This document shows positions 1 to 8,839 of a stretch of 64,000 nt of DNA, piece after piece; position 1 is the first letter of the stretch, and each line of letters starts with the position of its first letter. A model generated the notes under the pieces. The model ran no database searches. It was not told the DNA's origin and worked only from the letters and a program-made list of their open reading frames with translations. Source of the DNA: Rhodospirillales bacterium. GTDB lineage: Bacteria; Pseudomonadota; Alphaproteobacteria; Acetobacterales; Acetobacteraceae. The stretch spans positions 80,826-144,825 of the forward strand of contig JANXSM010000035.1 in the NCBI GenBank assembly GCA_025352665.1, given 5' to 3'. The translations under genes were made by a program, and so were the position numbers.

Positions 1-989
1 GTCTTTGGGAAACGCCCGACCTGCGTGCGGTGATGGCGCTGGCGGCGGCCAACGAAACCGAGTGGATGGCCATGCTGGCCGGCAATCGCTTGATGCGCGC
101 CCTCAACGTGGTGATGCACAGGCTGCGGCCGAACACCCGCAGAGGCGCGCGGCGCAACATCGTCGAACACTACGACCTCGGTAACGCGTTCTACGCACAG
201 TGGCTGGACCCCACCATGACCTACAGCTCCGCCCTGTTCGAGCATGAGGGTCAGGATCTCGAGGCCGCCCAGCTGGCCAAGATCCACAATCTGTGCCGCG
301 CGCTGGACCTGCGCCCAGGCATGCGCATGCTGGAGATCGGTTGCGGCTGGGGCGCCTTCGCCGAGGTGGCCGCGCGCGACTATGGCGTGCAGGTGGTTGG
401 GATCACGCTGTCCCCCTCACAACTCGATCACGCCCGCGCCCGCATCGCGCGCGCCGGGCTGTCCGACCGCGTTGAATTCCGCCTGCAGGACTACCGCGAC
501 GTGCCAGAGAGCTTCGATCGCATCGCGTCGATCGAAATGTTCGAAGCGGTCGGCGAGCAGTTTTGGCCGGCCTATTTCGCCACGCTGCGGGATCGCCTGG
601 TGCCCGGAGGCCTCGTGGGCCTGCAGACCATCACCATCGAGGACCGGCTGTTCCCGAGCTACCAGAGCAGTGCCGATTTCATTCAGCGCCATATTTTCCC
701 CGGCGGCATGCTGCCCTCACCCAGCCGGCTGCGCGAGGAGGTGGCGCGCGCCGGCCTCGACTGGTGCCGGGAGCATTGGTTCGGCATCGATTACGCCGAG
801 ACGCTGGCCCGTTGGAATTCCAGATTCCAGGACGTCTGGCCGCGTATCGCCGGCGCCACCCGCCTGTCTCGCATGCCGTGCGATGCCAGGTTCAAACGGC
901 TGTGGGAATATTACCTGTTGTACTGCGAGACAGGGTTTCGCGCAGGATGGACCGATGTTGGCCAGATCCTTCTGGCCAGGCCTGCATGA
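1..989 (+). CDS. CFA-synthase-like SAM-dependent methyltransferase (5' partial)
   Basis: This protein belongs to the cyclopropane-fatty-acyl-phospholipid synthase family, which transfers a methyl from SAM onto unsaturated acyl chains of membrane phospholipids. Counting from the GTG at 30, it shows HYDLGN (47-52), MTYSSALF (63-70) and SAM motif I, LEIGCGWGAF (101-110). The frame stays open upstream to the window edge and reads family-like residues (LWETPDLRAV), so the true start is probably outside the window and the GTG at 30 is internal. Other relatives in such clusters, such as the furan-fatty-acid methyltransferase UfaM, cannot be excluded. It is followed 39 bp later by an MFS gene on the same strand. 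Confidence 0.88.
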   Translation, partial: LWETPDLRAVMALAAANETEWMAMLAGNRLMRALNVVMHRLRPNTRRGARRNIVEHYDLGNAFYAQWLDPTMTYSSALFEHEGQDLEAAQLAKIHNLCRALDLRPGMRMLEIGCGWGAFAEVAARDYGVQVVGITLSPSQLDHARARIARAGLSDRVEFRLQDYRDVPESFDRIASIEMFEAVGEQFWPAYFATLRDRLVPGGLVGLQTITIEDRLFPSYQSSADFIQRHIFPGGMLPSPSRLREEVARAGLDWCREHWFGIDYAETLARWNSRFQDVWPRIAGATRLSRMPCDARFKRLWEYYLLYCETGFRAGWTDVGQILLARPA

Positions 990-1027
990 GCACCCTGGCC
1001 TGATGACGCCTGCTTGAGCGTTGTTTC

Positions 1028-2338
1028 ATGAGACGACTGGGCTGGAGCACCCTGGCCCCATACGCCGCGCCGGCGCTTCCGCTGGCGATCCTGGGCCTGC
1101 CGCTTAACGTCTATCTGCCGGCGTTCTGGGCTGGGCCGATGGCGCTCGGCCTTGGAAGCGTCGGGCTGGTGCTGACCTTGGTGCGGCTGCTGGACGTGGT
1201 GGTGGACCCCGCCATCGGCCGCCTGTCCGACCGCTGGCGGACGCGCATCGGCCGGCGCCGGCCGCCGATCGTGATGGCGGTCCCGATCGGCCTCGCCGGC
1301 GGTGCGGCGCTGTTCTTTCCGCCCCCGGGCGCTGGGGCAGTGTGGCTGTTTGCTGCCTACCTCGCGCTCACCCTGGCGTGGAGCCTGATCGCCTTGCCGT
1401 GGCAGGCGTGGGGCGCCGAGCTGTCCACCGATTACAACGAGCGAATCCGCATCACCTCCTGGCGGGAAACCGGCACGTTGCTCGGTGTCGTGCTGTCGGC
1501 GGTGGTGCCGGCCGCCTTCGGCCTTTCCGATCCCGCTTCCAGCCTGCATGTACTTACATTGTTATGCGCGGTGCTCAGCCTGCCGACGCTGCTGGCGCTG
1601 CTGACCCTGGTGCCGGAGCCGCAGTTCGCCGCACCCGTCGAGCAGCCCGGGTTGCGCGAGTCGCTGCGGACCGCGCTGGCCAACCGGCCATTCCGGCGAT
1701 TGCTGGCGGCCTGGGCGGTCAACGGCATCGCCAATGGATTGCCGGCAGTGCTGTTTTTGTTGCTATGCCGGTTTATCCTGGTCGACCCCGCAGCCTCCGG
1801 GCCGCTGTTGTTGGCGTATTTCGTGGCCGGCATTGCCTCGGTGCCGCTTTGGACCCTCGTGGCACGGCGGATCGGCAAGCATCGCGCCTGGTGCTGGGCG
1901 ATGCTGTGGACCTGCGCCGGTTTTCTCCCTGTGCTCCTGCTGGGCCCGGGCGATACCTGGGCGTTCTTTGCAATCTGCATCGCCACCGGCGCCGGGCTGG
2001 GTGCCGACCTGGCCTTGCCGCCGGCGATGCAGGCCGATGTCATCGATCTCGACACGCTGGAACACGGTGAGCCCCGCGCCGGGCTTTTCTTTGCCGCCTG
2101 GACGATGGCGCAAAAGGCGGGCAACGGTCTGTCCGCCGGCCTCGCCTTCGGATTGCTCGACCTCGCGGGCTTCTCCGCCGAGGGGGCGAACGGCCCGCCG
2201 CAGCTGCTGAGCTTGGCCGTGTTGTATTGCCTGGTGCCAGTGGTGCTAAAGCTGGTCGCCGTGACTCTGGTATGGAATTTTCCGATCGACGCGGCCGAGC
2301 AGAGCCGCATCCGGCTCGCTCTGGACGCGCGTAAATGA
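1028..2338 (+). CDS. MFS transporter, GPH/sodium:sugar symporter-like (MFS_2)
   Basis: This is a 436-residue polytopic inner-membrane carrier with about twelve hydrophobic segments. The N-terminal half carries the MFS_2 signature: R-LLDVVVDP-IGRLSDRWRTRIGRRRPP around residues 56-82, where the DP-GxLSDR and GRRRP elements are typical. Members of this family are found next to CFA-synthase-like and DUF3833 genes in light-stress clusters, but the substrate here is unknown. The stop overlaps the next start as ATGA, so it is probably translationally coupled to the phosphoesterase. Confidence 0.87.
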   Translation: MRRLGWSTLAPYAAPALPLAILGLPLNVYLPAFWAGPMALGLGSVGLVLTLVRLLDVVVDPAIGRLSDRWRTRIGRRRPPIVMAVPIGLAGGAALFFPPPGAGAVWLFAAYLALTLAWSLIALPWQAWGAELSTDYNERIRITSWRETGTLLGVVLSAVVPAAFGLSDPASSLHVLTLLCAVLSLPTLLALLTLVPEPQFAAPVEQPGLRESLRTALANRPFRRLLAAWAVNGIANGLPAVLFLLLCRFILVDPAASGPLLLAYFVAGIASVPLWTLVARRIGKHRAWCWAMLWTCAGFLPVLLLGPGDTWAFFAICIATGAGLGADLALPPAMQADVIDLDTLEHGEPRAGLFFAAWTMAQKAGNGLSAGLAFGLLDLAGFSAEGANGPPQLLSLAVLYCLVPVVLKLVAVTLVWNFPIDAAEQSRIRLALDARK

Positions 2339-3024
2339 CGCCTGCGGAACTTGTCCCGACAGGCCAGGGCATTCGCGTGGTCGGCGACGTTCACGGCGAC
2401 GCCCGTGCGTTCGCCGCCGCCGTGCAGACCGACCTGTTCGTCATCCAACTCGGCGATCTCGTGGACTATGGGCCCGACAGTTGCGAGACCTTGCGCATCG
2501 CCTTCGAGCTGCGCGCCAGCGGTCGTGGCCTGTTCCTGCTCGGCAATCACGATCTGAAGCTCGCCCGCGCCCTGGCGGGCCAGGAGGTGCGCATGGACGC
2601 GCGGCTGGCCGCCACCCTCACCCAGCTCGATGAGGCGATGCGCAACCGCGCGCGGGAGGAACTTGCCCGCGCGCCGGCTTGGCTGTTGCAGCGCGATCGG
2701 ATGTTCGTGCATGCAGGGTTTCACACCGCCATGCTGGACGAAGCGCCACCTTTGACACCGAACGGCCGTGTGCAAGGCGTGTTGTCGCGGGCCTTGTACG
2801 GCGAGCCCACCGGCCGCACCCAGGCGGACGGATTTCCCGAGCGTTCGTTGCGTTGGGTGGACCGCATTCCTGGCTTCCTGACCGTTTATTGCGGGCACGA
2901 CCGTCGCAGTACCGACGGGCGCCCTTATATCCGCAAAGGCGCGCAAGGCGGCACTGCGGTGTTTCTCGACACCGGTGCTGGAAAGGGCGGCCATCTGTCC
3001 TGGATCGATCTGCCACCGGAGTGA
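2335..3024 (+). CDS. Calcineurin-like metallophosphoesterase
   Basis: This 229-residue cytosolic protein has the ordered metal-binding motifs of the calcineurin-like phosphoesterase fold: GDVHGD (18-23), GDLVDYGPDS (42-51), GNHD (70-73), and late histidines in VHAGFH and YCGHD. The nearest type is the PPP/PrpE or bis(5'-nucleosyl)-tetraphosphatase branch, which cleaves phosphoesters or dinucleoside polyphosphates; the substrate cannot be told from sequence alone. The start is fixed by the ATGA overlap with the MFS gene. The downstream lipoprotein start lies 4 bp after its stop, so the three genes probably form one transcript. Confidence 0.85.
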   Translation: MTPAELVPTGQGIRVVGDVHGDARAFAAAVQTDLFVIQLGDLVDYGPDSCETLRIAFELRASGRGLFLLGNHDLKLARALAGQEVRMDARLAATLTQLDEAMRNRAREELARAPAWLLQRDRMFVHAGFHTAMLDEAPPLTPNGRVQGVLSRALYGEPTGRTQADGFPERSLRWVDRIPGFLTVYCGHDRRSTDGRPYIRKGAQGGTAVFLDTGAGKGGHLSWIDLPPE

Positions 3025-3028
3025 AACC

Positions 3029-3547
3029 ATGCGTTATCTCAAAGCCGCCTTGCTGCTGCTTCCCGTTGTTGGCTGCGCTGCCCAGCCCGTGGATCATTTT
3101 GCCGCCGGCCGCCCGGAAATGCGGTTGGAGGAATATTTCAACGGCAACGCCACAGCATATGGCTTGTTCTTCGACCGCTCTCACGACGTGCGGCGCCAGT
3201 TCAAGGTCGCCATGCACGGCGCCTGGAATGGCAGCCAGCTCACGCTCGACGAGGATTTCACCTACGACGATGGTGAGAAGCAGCAGCGTCACTGGACTTT
3301 CCACAAGACCGGAGCCGACACCTGGGAAGGCACGGCCCCGGACGTGATCGGGGTGGCGCACGGCCAATATTCCGGCAATGCGTACCGGATGAGCTACACG
3401 GCCGATCTGAAGTCGGGCGATACAACCTATCGCCTCGACTTCGACGATTGGCTGTATCGGCAGAGCGACAATGTGGTGCTCAACAACGCCCGCGTGACCA
3501 AGTTCGGCTTCGATGTCGGTGAGATCCAGTTGGTGTTCGTGAAGTAG
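3029..3547 (+). CDS. DUF3833 family lipoprotein
   Basis: This 172-residue protein starts with a short signal peptide ending in a lipobox (LLLLPVVGC, Cys about residue 13), so it is probably a lipidated envelope protein. The body (FNGNATAYGLFFDRSHDVRRQFKV and later DFDDWLYRQSDNVVLNNARVTKFGF region) matches the pattern of the DUF3833 family, whose members are commonly found with CFA-synthase-like genes, SDRs and photolyases. The ATG at 3029 was chosen because it begins the signal peptide directly. The biochemical function of the family is unknown. Confidence 0.85.
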   Translation: MRYLKAALLLLPVVGCAAQPVDHFAAGRPEMRLEEYFNGNATAYGLFFDRSHDVRRQFKVAMHGAWNGSQLTLDEDFTYDDGEKQQRHWTFHKTGADTWEGTAPDVIGVAHGQYSGNAYRMSYTADLKSGDTTYRLDFDDWLYRQSDNVVLNNARVTKFGFDVGEIQLVFVK

Positions 3548-3648
3548 CTTGAAAGGATCGTCTGCGCACCTTAAAGCCTGAAAGGCCGCACGTTGCGGTG
3601 GAGCGGACCGGAGAAACCGCCCCTTAAGTCGGTCAAGGGACGTCCCAC

Positions 3649-5541
3649 ATGAACGAAGCCGGCTTTGCTGCAAGCGAGTTGCTCACCCGTGCCGCGGCAG
3701 TGGCACGTGAGGATGATGCGTCGGCACGCACCAGCCGCGTGCGCCGGTTCAGTCAGGGCAGTCGCCCGGTGATCCGCTGGATCAAGGGCAACGGGCGCGA
3801 CGACGTGGTGACACGGGCAGCTATCGCTCAGGCCACGCGACTTTTCGGCGATCGCGTCGACTACTGCCTTTGCACGCAAGGGATCGATGCGGTCCGAGCG
3901 CGGTGGATCTTGGCCTGGGCCGTGCAGCCGGTGGAATGGTGGCCTGTGACGGCGGCCGATAACCCTGCCCTCGCCGCCCATTTGACGGCTTCGGGATGCG
4001 CCGAGGAAAACTTTGGCTATTGGTGGAAATGGTTCCCCGAACGCGTGCGACCGGACGGTCCCGAATGGATCCTGGACGGCGACATGGTGGTAACGGCGAT
4101 GCCGCCATGGTTCGACATCTGGGCCGAAGGGCTCGATCGCATCCGCGTGGCGCAGGACGATCATTACCCGATCGACATGCTCTACGGGCGCTACCGCGAC
4201 CTGGCGGACGACCAGCTGTGCCTGTATTCGGGCCTGATATCGCTGCCGCCGCGGTTGACCTATATGTCCGCGGTTGACGATGTCCTCGCCCTGCGCCCGC
4301 TGGCCAGACCGCACAACGGCACAATCGACATGTGCGAGCAGGGGGTGATCGCCGCGGCCTTCGCAGTACTCGGGGCCGTGCCGATCCCGCTGGAGGAGTT
4401 TCCGTTCGGCCGCAGCTTTCAGCCGGCATTGGATTTTGGTGGCCGTGGCGATCAGGGCCGGCACTGGGGGTACCATTTCGGCTGCTCGTTCCGCGGTCCC
4501 AACCGACATTTCGAAGCGCTGAGTGCTGCCGGGACAGTCTATTCGCAGGCCGAGCAGCCGGATGACACGCTGCGGTTCGCCTGGCTCGGCGGGCAAAGCC
4601 AGTGGGGCACGCCGGGCTGGAGCATGCCCGAGGCGGCATCCGCCTTCATCCTCGACCACGCACGCCGCCTCGCCGGACGCAGGCTTCTGGAGCTTGGTAC
4701 GTCGCGCGGGCGGATGACGGCTGTGCTGGCGTCATCAGGGTTTCACGTTACCACGATCGACCGGCACGACCGCGGTGCCGCTCAGAACCTGGATGCGCTT
4801 GCGGTGCGGGTGGTGATTGACGACGCGCTGCACTTTCTGGCCACCACGACCGAGCGTTTCGACGCCGTGGTGGTCGATCTGCATGGCAATTCAGTCGCCG
4901 AATGGATGCGGTTGGGCCCCTTGCTGGCCCGGGTGCTGCGCGCCGACGGCAGTCTGATCATCAGCAACGCAGCCCTGTGGCAGATCGAGGAGTGGCGGCA
5001 GGAGCGGGGCGTTCTCTGGTTCCTTGACAGCCTGGGGCCGGAATGGCGCCATGTCGTTCATGAGCAGCCGGTGCCTGGAATCGCGCTCGCCACCCGCCCG
5101 CATGCCTGGCAGCCGACGGTCCAGACCGATGATCCTGGCGTTCATTTGATCGTGGATGGGCTGGATGTGTGGCCGCTTTCCCAGACCGGAGGCGTTTACG
5201 TTTTCCGCGCGGTCTGCTTCACCGGCGCGATCCAAATCCGTTCCCGACACGCGGTTCCGAACCAATGCAGCCTCCCAACCAGTGACGATCGCAGGCTCGG
5301 CGTGGCTCTGGTTCGCCTGCGCATTACCGCCCCAGGTTTGGAGCTGGTGTTAGGACCGGATTGGGCAGGGTTTGGCGAAGGATTTCACAGCTCCGAGGGA
5401 ACCCATCGCTGGACCGATGGCGACGGGCGGCTGGTGGCCCTCGCCTATCCCGGGATGCCCAACACTGTCACCATCGAACTTACTTCGTTTGTTTTGCCCT
5501 TTTACCCATGGAATGCGCCTGCGCCGCTGGTTCTGGCGTAA
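3649..5541 (+). CDS. Fused glycosyltransferase-like / class I SAM methyltransferase protein
   Basis: This 630-residue cytosolic protein appears to have three parts. Residues about 40-300 resemble a nucleotide-sugar glycosyltransferase fold (RPVIRWIKGNG, then a possible DxD in WILDGDMVV near 142). Residues about 340-480 form a Rossmann methyltransferase (LLELGTSRGRMTAVLA, then VTTIDRH and FDAVVVDLHG). The remaining C-terminus is a beta-rich tail without recognised motifs. I do not recognise the exact family. It stands alone, 101 bp after the lipoprotein gene. A role in surface-glycan or capsule modification is possible, but that is inference only. Confidence 0.6.
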   Translation: MNEAGFAASELLTRAAAVAREDDASARTSRVRRFSQGSRPVIRWIKGNGRDDVVTRAAIAQATRLFGDRVDYCLCTQGIDAVRARWILAWAVQPVEWWPVTAADNPALAAHLTASGCAEENFGYWWKWFPERVRPDGPEWILDGDMVVTAMPPWFDIWAEGLDRIRVAQDDHYPIDMLYGRYRDLADDQLCLYSGLISLPPRLTYMSAVDDVLALRPLARPHNGTIDMCEQGVIAAAFAVLGAVPIPLEEFPFGRSFQPALDFGGRGDQGRHWGYHFGCSFRGPNRHFEALSAAGTVYSQAEQPDDTLRFAWLGGQSQWGTPGWSMPEAASAFILDHARRLAGRRLLELGTSRGRMTAVLASSGFHVTTIDRHDRGAAQNLDALAVRVVIDDALHFLATTTERFDAVVVDLHGNSVAEWMRLGPLLARVLRADGSLIISNAALWQIEEWRQERGVLWFLDSLGPEWRHVVHEQPVPGIALATRPHAWQPTVQTDDPGVHLIVDGLDVWPLSQTGGVYVFRAVCFTGAIQIRSRHAVPNQCSLPTSDDRRLGVALVRLRITAPGLELVLGPDWAGFGEGFHSSEGTHRWTDGDGRLVALAYPGMPNTVTIELTSFVLPFYPWNAPAPLVLA

Positions 5542-5662
5542 CCAGGCCGGCATGACCTGATGTGGACCACTGAACAGTGGTCCGATGGCGATCCGGTTCG
5601 TTCGCTGTTGACGCCTCGCCTAACCCACGCACCCGAACTTGAAATGCCTTTGCGTTGAACCC

Positions 5663-5724
5663 AGAGCTTGATGGCCGAAGCTGGACTCGCCGAGACGTCT
5701 GATAGGCGACGTCATTCCGCTCTA
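5663..5724. repeat. Degenerate hybrid copy of the palindromic MITE-like repeat
   Basis: The left half (agagcttgatggccgaag...) matches module B of the 105-bp repeat found at 22169 and 49366, with several substitutions. The right half (gtctgataggcgacgtcattccgctcta) matches module A. It covers the stop codon of the convergent SDR gene. It is shorter than the two full copies and looks like a recombined or decayed copy. Confidence 0.7.
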
Positions 5725-6486
5725 ATGCGGCATGGCGCGCGCCATCAGCGCATAGAACAGCCGGTGCGGCAGCAGCGCCAGCACCTGCAGCGGCAAGGAG
5801 AGCTGCCAGGGGAATGTGATCTCGAACCGCCCCCGCGACAGGCCGCGCACGATGCGACGAGCGGCATCGTCGACCTCCAGCAGGAACGGCATCGGAAAGC
5901 GGTTGGTAGCGGTCATCGGCGTGCGGACGAAGCCGGGATTGACCACGTTGACAGTGATGCCGCGTGGCTTGAGGTCGAATTCCAGGCTTTCCGCCATGCT
6001 GATCAGGGCCGCCTTGCTGGCCCCATACGCTACCGCGCGGGGCAGGCCACGGTAGCCCGCCACCGATGCGACGATCACGATCTGGCCGGATTTGCGGGCC
6101 AGCATGCGCGGCATGACCGCTGCAAGCACGTTCGCGGTGCCGACCAGATTGACCTCGACCGTGTTGCGAAATCCCGCGAGGTCGAAATCGAGCGCGCCCA
6201 TTTCGTGCCAGGCGCCGGCGTTGAGCATCGCCAGCGCCACCGGGCGGCCGCTCTGCGCCTCGATCCGCGCGCAAATCTCCGCCATGCCCGCGGCATCGCT
6301 GACATCGCCGGGTGCTGCGATCATGCGACCGGGATGGGCAGCGGCGAGCGCTTCCAGCCGGTCCCCCGCACGCGCGGTGATGGCAACGGTCCAACCCTTG
6401 CGCACCAGCTGCTCGGCAACTGCAGCACCAATGCCGCTGGATGCACCAGTGATCCAGGCAATGCCGTCAGTGGGCTTCGCGATCAT
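5722..6486 (-). CDS. Short-chain dehydrogenase/reductase (SDR)
   Basis: This 254-residue NAD(P)-dependent oxidoreductase shows the classical SDR pattern: TGASSGIG for dinucleotide binding near residue 12, an NAG motif (LNAGAWHE near 90), a catalytic Ser in VASVAGYRG, and YGASK (Tyr-x-x-x-Lys). A hydrophobic C-terminus suggests membrane contact. The ATG at 6486 overlaps the photolyase stop as ATGA and fits the family N-terminus; longer upstream starts would run through the photolyase gene. SDRs of this type sit beside photolyase and CFA-like genes in photo-oxidative stress regulons, so a lipid-related substrate is plausible but unproven. Confidence 0.88.
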   Translation of the reverse strand: MIAKPTDGIAWITGASSGIGAAVAEQLVRKGWTVAITARAGDRLEALAAAHPGRMIAAPGDVSDAAGMAEICARIEAQSGRPVALAMLNAGAWHEMGALDFDLAGFRNTVEVNLVGTANVLAAVMPRMLARKSGQIVIVASVAGYRGLPRAVAYGASKAALISMAESLEFDLKPRGITVNVVNPGFVRTPMTATNRFPMPFLLEVDDAARRIVRGLSRGRFEITFPWQLSLPLQVLALLPHRLFYALMARAMPH

Positions 6487-8018
6487 ACCGGCTCTCCCTG
6501 GTCCATGGCGGTCAGAAACGCACCAGCGCGCGCGCGCAAGGCGGCCACGCGGGCTGGTGCCATCTTGCCAAGTGTTGCAAGCGGCATGGCCATACGGTTG
6601 TTGCCTTTGAAGCGTTCGGTGTGGCGGGCAATGAAGTCCCAGTACAGCGCGTTGAAAGGGCAGGCATTCGGCCCCGTCGCATCCTTCACCTGGTAGCTGC
6701 AAGAGCCGCAGTAATTGCTCATTTTGCTGATATAGGCGCCCGAGGCTGCGTAGGGCTTGGAGCCGACGATGCCGCCATCGGCAAACAGCGCCATGCCCCG
6801 CACGTTGGGCATTTCAACCCATTCATAGGCATCGGCGTAGACAGCGAGATACCACGCATCAACTTCGGCGGGGTCGAGGCCTGCGAGCAAGGCGAAGTTA
6901 CCCGTGATCATCAGGCGCTGAATGTGATGGGCGTAAGCATATTCGATCGTGTTGCCGATGGCGTCGGCCATGCAACGCATGCGTGTTTGGCCGGTCCAAT
7001 AGAACTTGGGCAGTTTGCGATGCGCATCCAACGCGTTGAGCTGGGCGTATTCGGGCATCCGCAGCCAGTAGATGCCGCGCATATACTCGCGCCAGCCCAG
7101 GATCTGGCGGATGAACCCCTCGACCGCGTTGATCGGCGCCAGCCCGCGGCGGAACATGTCCTCAGCTCGCCGGCAAATGTCGAGCGGTTCGAGCAAGCCA
7201 ATGTTCAGCGACGTCGAAATCAGGCTGTGGAACAAGGTCGGCGCGCCGATTTGCATGGCGTCTTGCCAATCGCCGAATTCAGGCAGGCGTGTCGCAAGAA
7301 ACACTTCGAGTGTGTGCTGCGCCTGCTCGGCCGTCACTGGCAAAGCGAAACTGGCGACGTCGCCGATGTGCTCACCGAAGCGATCAGCCACCATCACCAT
7401 CACGGCCTGCGTGACAGCATCCGGTGGAAATTGCGGTGCCTGTGGCGCCACAACGCCCGCAGGCAGCTTCTTGCGGTTTTCCGCGTCGTAGTTCCATTGC
7501 CCGCCAACCGGTCCACCATCGTCGAGCAAGATCTCGTGATTGCGGCGCATGTCGCGATAGAAGAATTCCATCCGCAGGCCGCGCCGTCCCGCGGCCCAGT
7601 CGCGAAACTGCGCGATCCCACACAGGAAACGGGTATCGACGCGGATATCGACCTCGCGGTTGGTCAACAAGTGCCAGCCGCGCATATCCGCCAACAGGCG
7701 GTATTCGCCAGGCTCGGTGACCACGACGCGGTCCACTTCGTGGGTCGCCGCAGCTCGCATAACTTCCCCGCGCAAGCTGTGCGTGTTGGCGGGATCGTCC
7801 AAGGTGACATACTCGACTGCCGCTCCTCGTTCGCGCAACTCGGCTGCGAAGTGGCGCATGGCGGAGAGCACCAAGGTGATCTTGAAGACGTGATGCGGCA
7901 CGTAGGTGCACTCGTCCAGCACCTCCGCCATCAGCACCACGTCGCCGGGATCGATATCGCGCAAGGTGGCGAGACCGTGTGAGAGCTGGTCGCCCAGCAC
8001 CAGGCGCAGAGTTGTCAT
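6483..8018 (-). CDS. phrB: FeS bacterial cryptochrome/photolyase (PhrB-like)
   Basis: This 511-residue protein is a member of the prokaryotic 6-4 photolyase group (FeS-BCP), which uses FAD and light to repair UV photoproducts. The start MTTLRLVLGDQLS is typical of this group rather than of class I CPD photolyases. A C-terminal cysteine set that would hold a 4Fe-4S cluster is visible: YCGSCSYQ, then NACPFN, plus an upstream Cys in TRMRCMADAIGN. The start at 8018 overlaps the stop of the upstream gene (ATGA), and its own stop overlaps the SDR start, so three genes are coupled. Confidence 0.93.
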   Translation of the reverse strand: MTTLRLVLGDQLSHGLATLRDIDPGDVVLMAEVLDECTYVPHHVFKITLVLSAMRHFAAELRERGAAVEYVTLDDPANTHSLRGEVMRAAATHEVDRVVVTEPGEYRLLADMRGWHLLTNREVDIRVDTRFLCGIAQFRDWAAGRRGLRMEFFYRDMRRNHEILLDDGGPVGGQWNYDAENRKKLPAGVVAPQAPQFPPDAVTQAVMVMVADRFGEHIGDVASFALPVTAEQAQHTLEVFLATRLPEFGDWQDAMQIGAPTLFHSLISTSLNIGLLEPLDICRRAEDMFRRGLAPINAVEGFIRQILGWREYMRGIYWLRMPEYAQLNALDAHRKLPKFYWTGQTRMRCMADAIGNTIEYAYAHHIQRLMITGNFALLAGLDPAEVDAWYLAVYADAYEWVEMPNVRGMALFADGGIVGSKPYAASGAYISKMSNYCGSCSYQVKDATGPNACPFNALYWDFIARHTERFKGNNRMAMPLATLGKMAPARVAALRARAGAFLTAMDQGEPV

Positions 8019-8710
8019 AGCTTTTGATACACCACGGCGAAATTGTCCTTGGTGAATTCCAGATGCGCCCATTGGCCGGCGGCATCATACCAAAGATCAA
8101 TGTTGAGCGCGCCGCGCACCCGCACATGCCGCGCCGCCTGGGTCTGGCCGGAAGCCATCGCCACGGGCTCGATGGCACCTTCGGTCACGGCGAAGGGCAG
8201 CAGGACGCCGTCCTCCGAACTGATCACCTGGGGCTGCAGCATGGCGCGGTTCCAATAGGTGGTCGGCAGCGCCGAGTCAGGCGCCACGTAGCGCCTGGCG
8301 TTGGTGCCTTCGACCACCAGCCCCTCGGCGCCGCGCACCGCGTGCATCTCGCGCGGCGAGCCGTCCTTGTCGCTGCGCGACTCGATGCTCATCAACCGAC
8401 CGCCCTGCCAACGCTCGGTGGCGCGATGGCTGTAGCGATAGACGGGAATGCGTAGCATGTGCACCACGATGTCGATTGTGATCGTCACCACGAGCGCCTC
8501 GCCCAGACGCGCGAAGGCCAGCTCGTGGGTGCCGATGACATCGCCGTCATGCAGCACCTGAAACCCCACGCGGCCGCTTGGTGGCACTGGCAGGGCTGTC
8601 CCTGCCGCGCCGCCGGCGCTCTGCGGCGGCGTGGGCTGGCCTGCCGCACGCCCGGCCCGCATGAGCGGAACCAGACCGGTTACGGCCGCAAGGTCTCGAC
8701 GCGAAATCAT
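8015..8710 (-). CDS. DUF6134 family exported protein
   Basis: This 231-residue protein begins with SRRDLAAVTGL, resembling a twin-arginine signal followed by a small hydrophobic stretch, so it is probably periplasmic. The body has the pattern VGFQVLHDGDVIGTHEL and RIPVYRYSHRATERW, which I associate with the DUF6134 family of unknown function. It is the first gene of a coupled operon with the photolyase and SDR genes (ATGA overlaps), suggesting co-expression with light-stress functions. No catalytic motif is apparent. Confidence 0.75.
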   Translation of the reverse strand: MISRRDLAAVTGLVPLMRAGRAAGQPTPPQSAGGAAGTALPVPPSGRVGFQVLHDGDVIGTHELAFARLGEALVVTITIDIVVHMLRIPVYRYSHRATERWQGGRLMSIESRSDKDGSPREMHAVRGAEGLVVEGTNARRYVAPDSALPTTYWNRAMLQPQVISSEDGVLLPFAVTEGAIEPVAMASGQTQAARHVRVRGALNIDLWYDAAGQWAHLEFTKDNFAVVYQKL

Positions 8711-8839
8711 ACAACTCTCCCCGCCGGCAGCGCTCAGCCAACATTGCCGGGGTTCAAAAATGCCCTGGCCTCATGATGGCACAAGTGGGGGCGGCCGTGG
8801 CAGTGTCAAACCCGACACCGGGAAAGGCTTGGTAGGACC

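Noticed and set aside
1432..3030. Long minus-strand open frame opposite the MFS and phosphoesterase genes
   Set aside because: High-GC antisense shadow; its codons mirror recognised proteins on the plus strand and it has no domain of its own.
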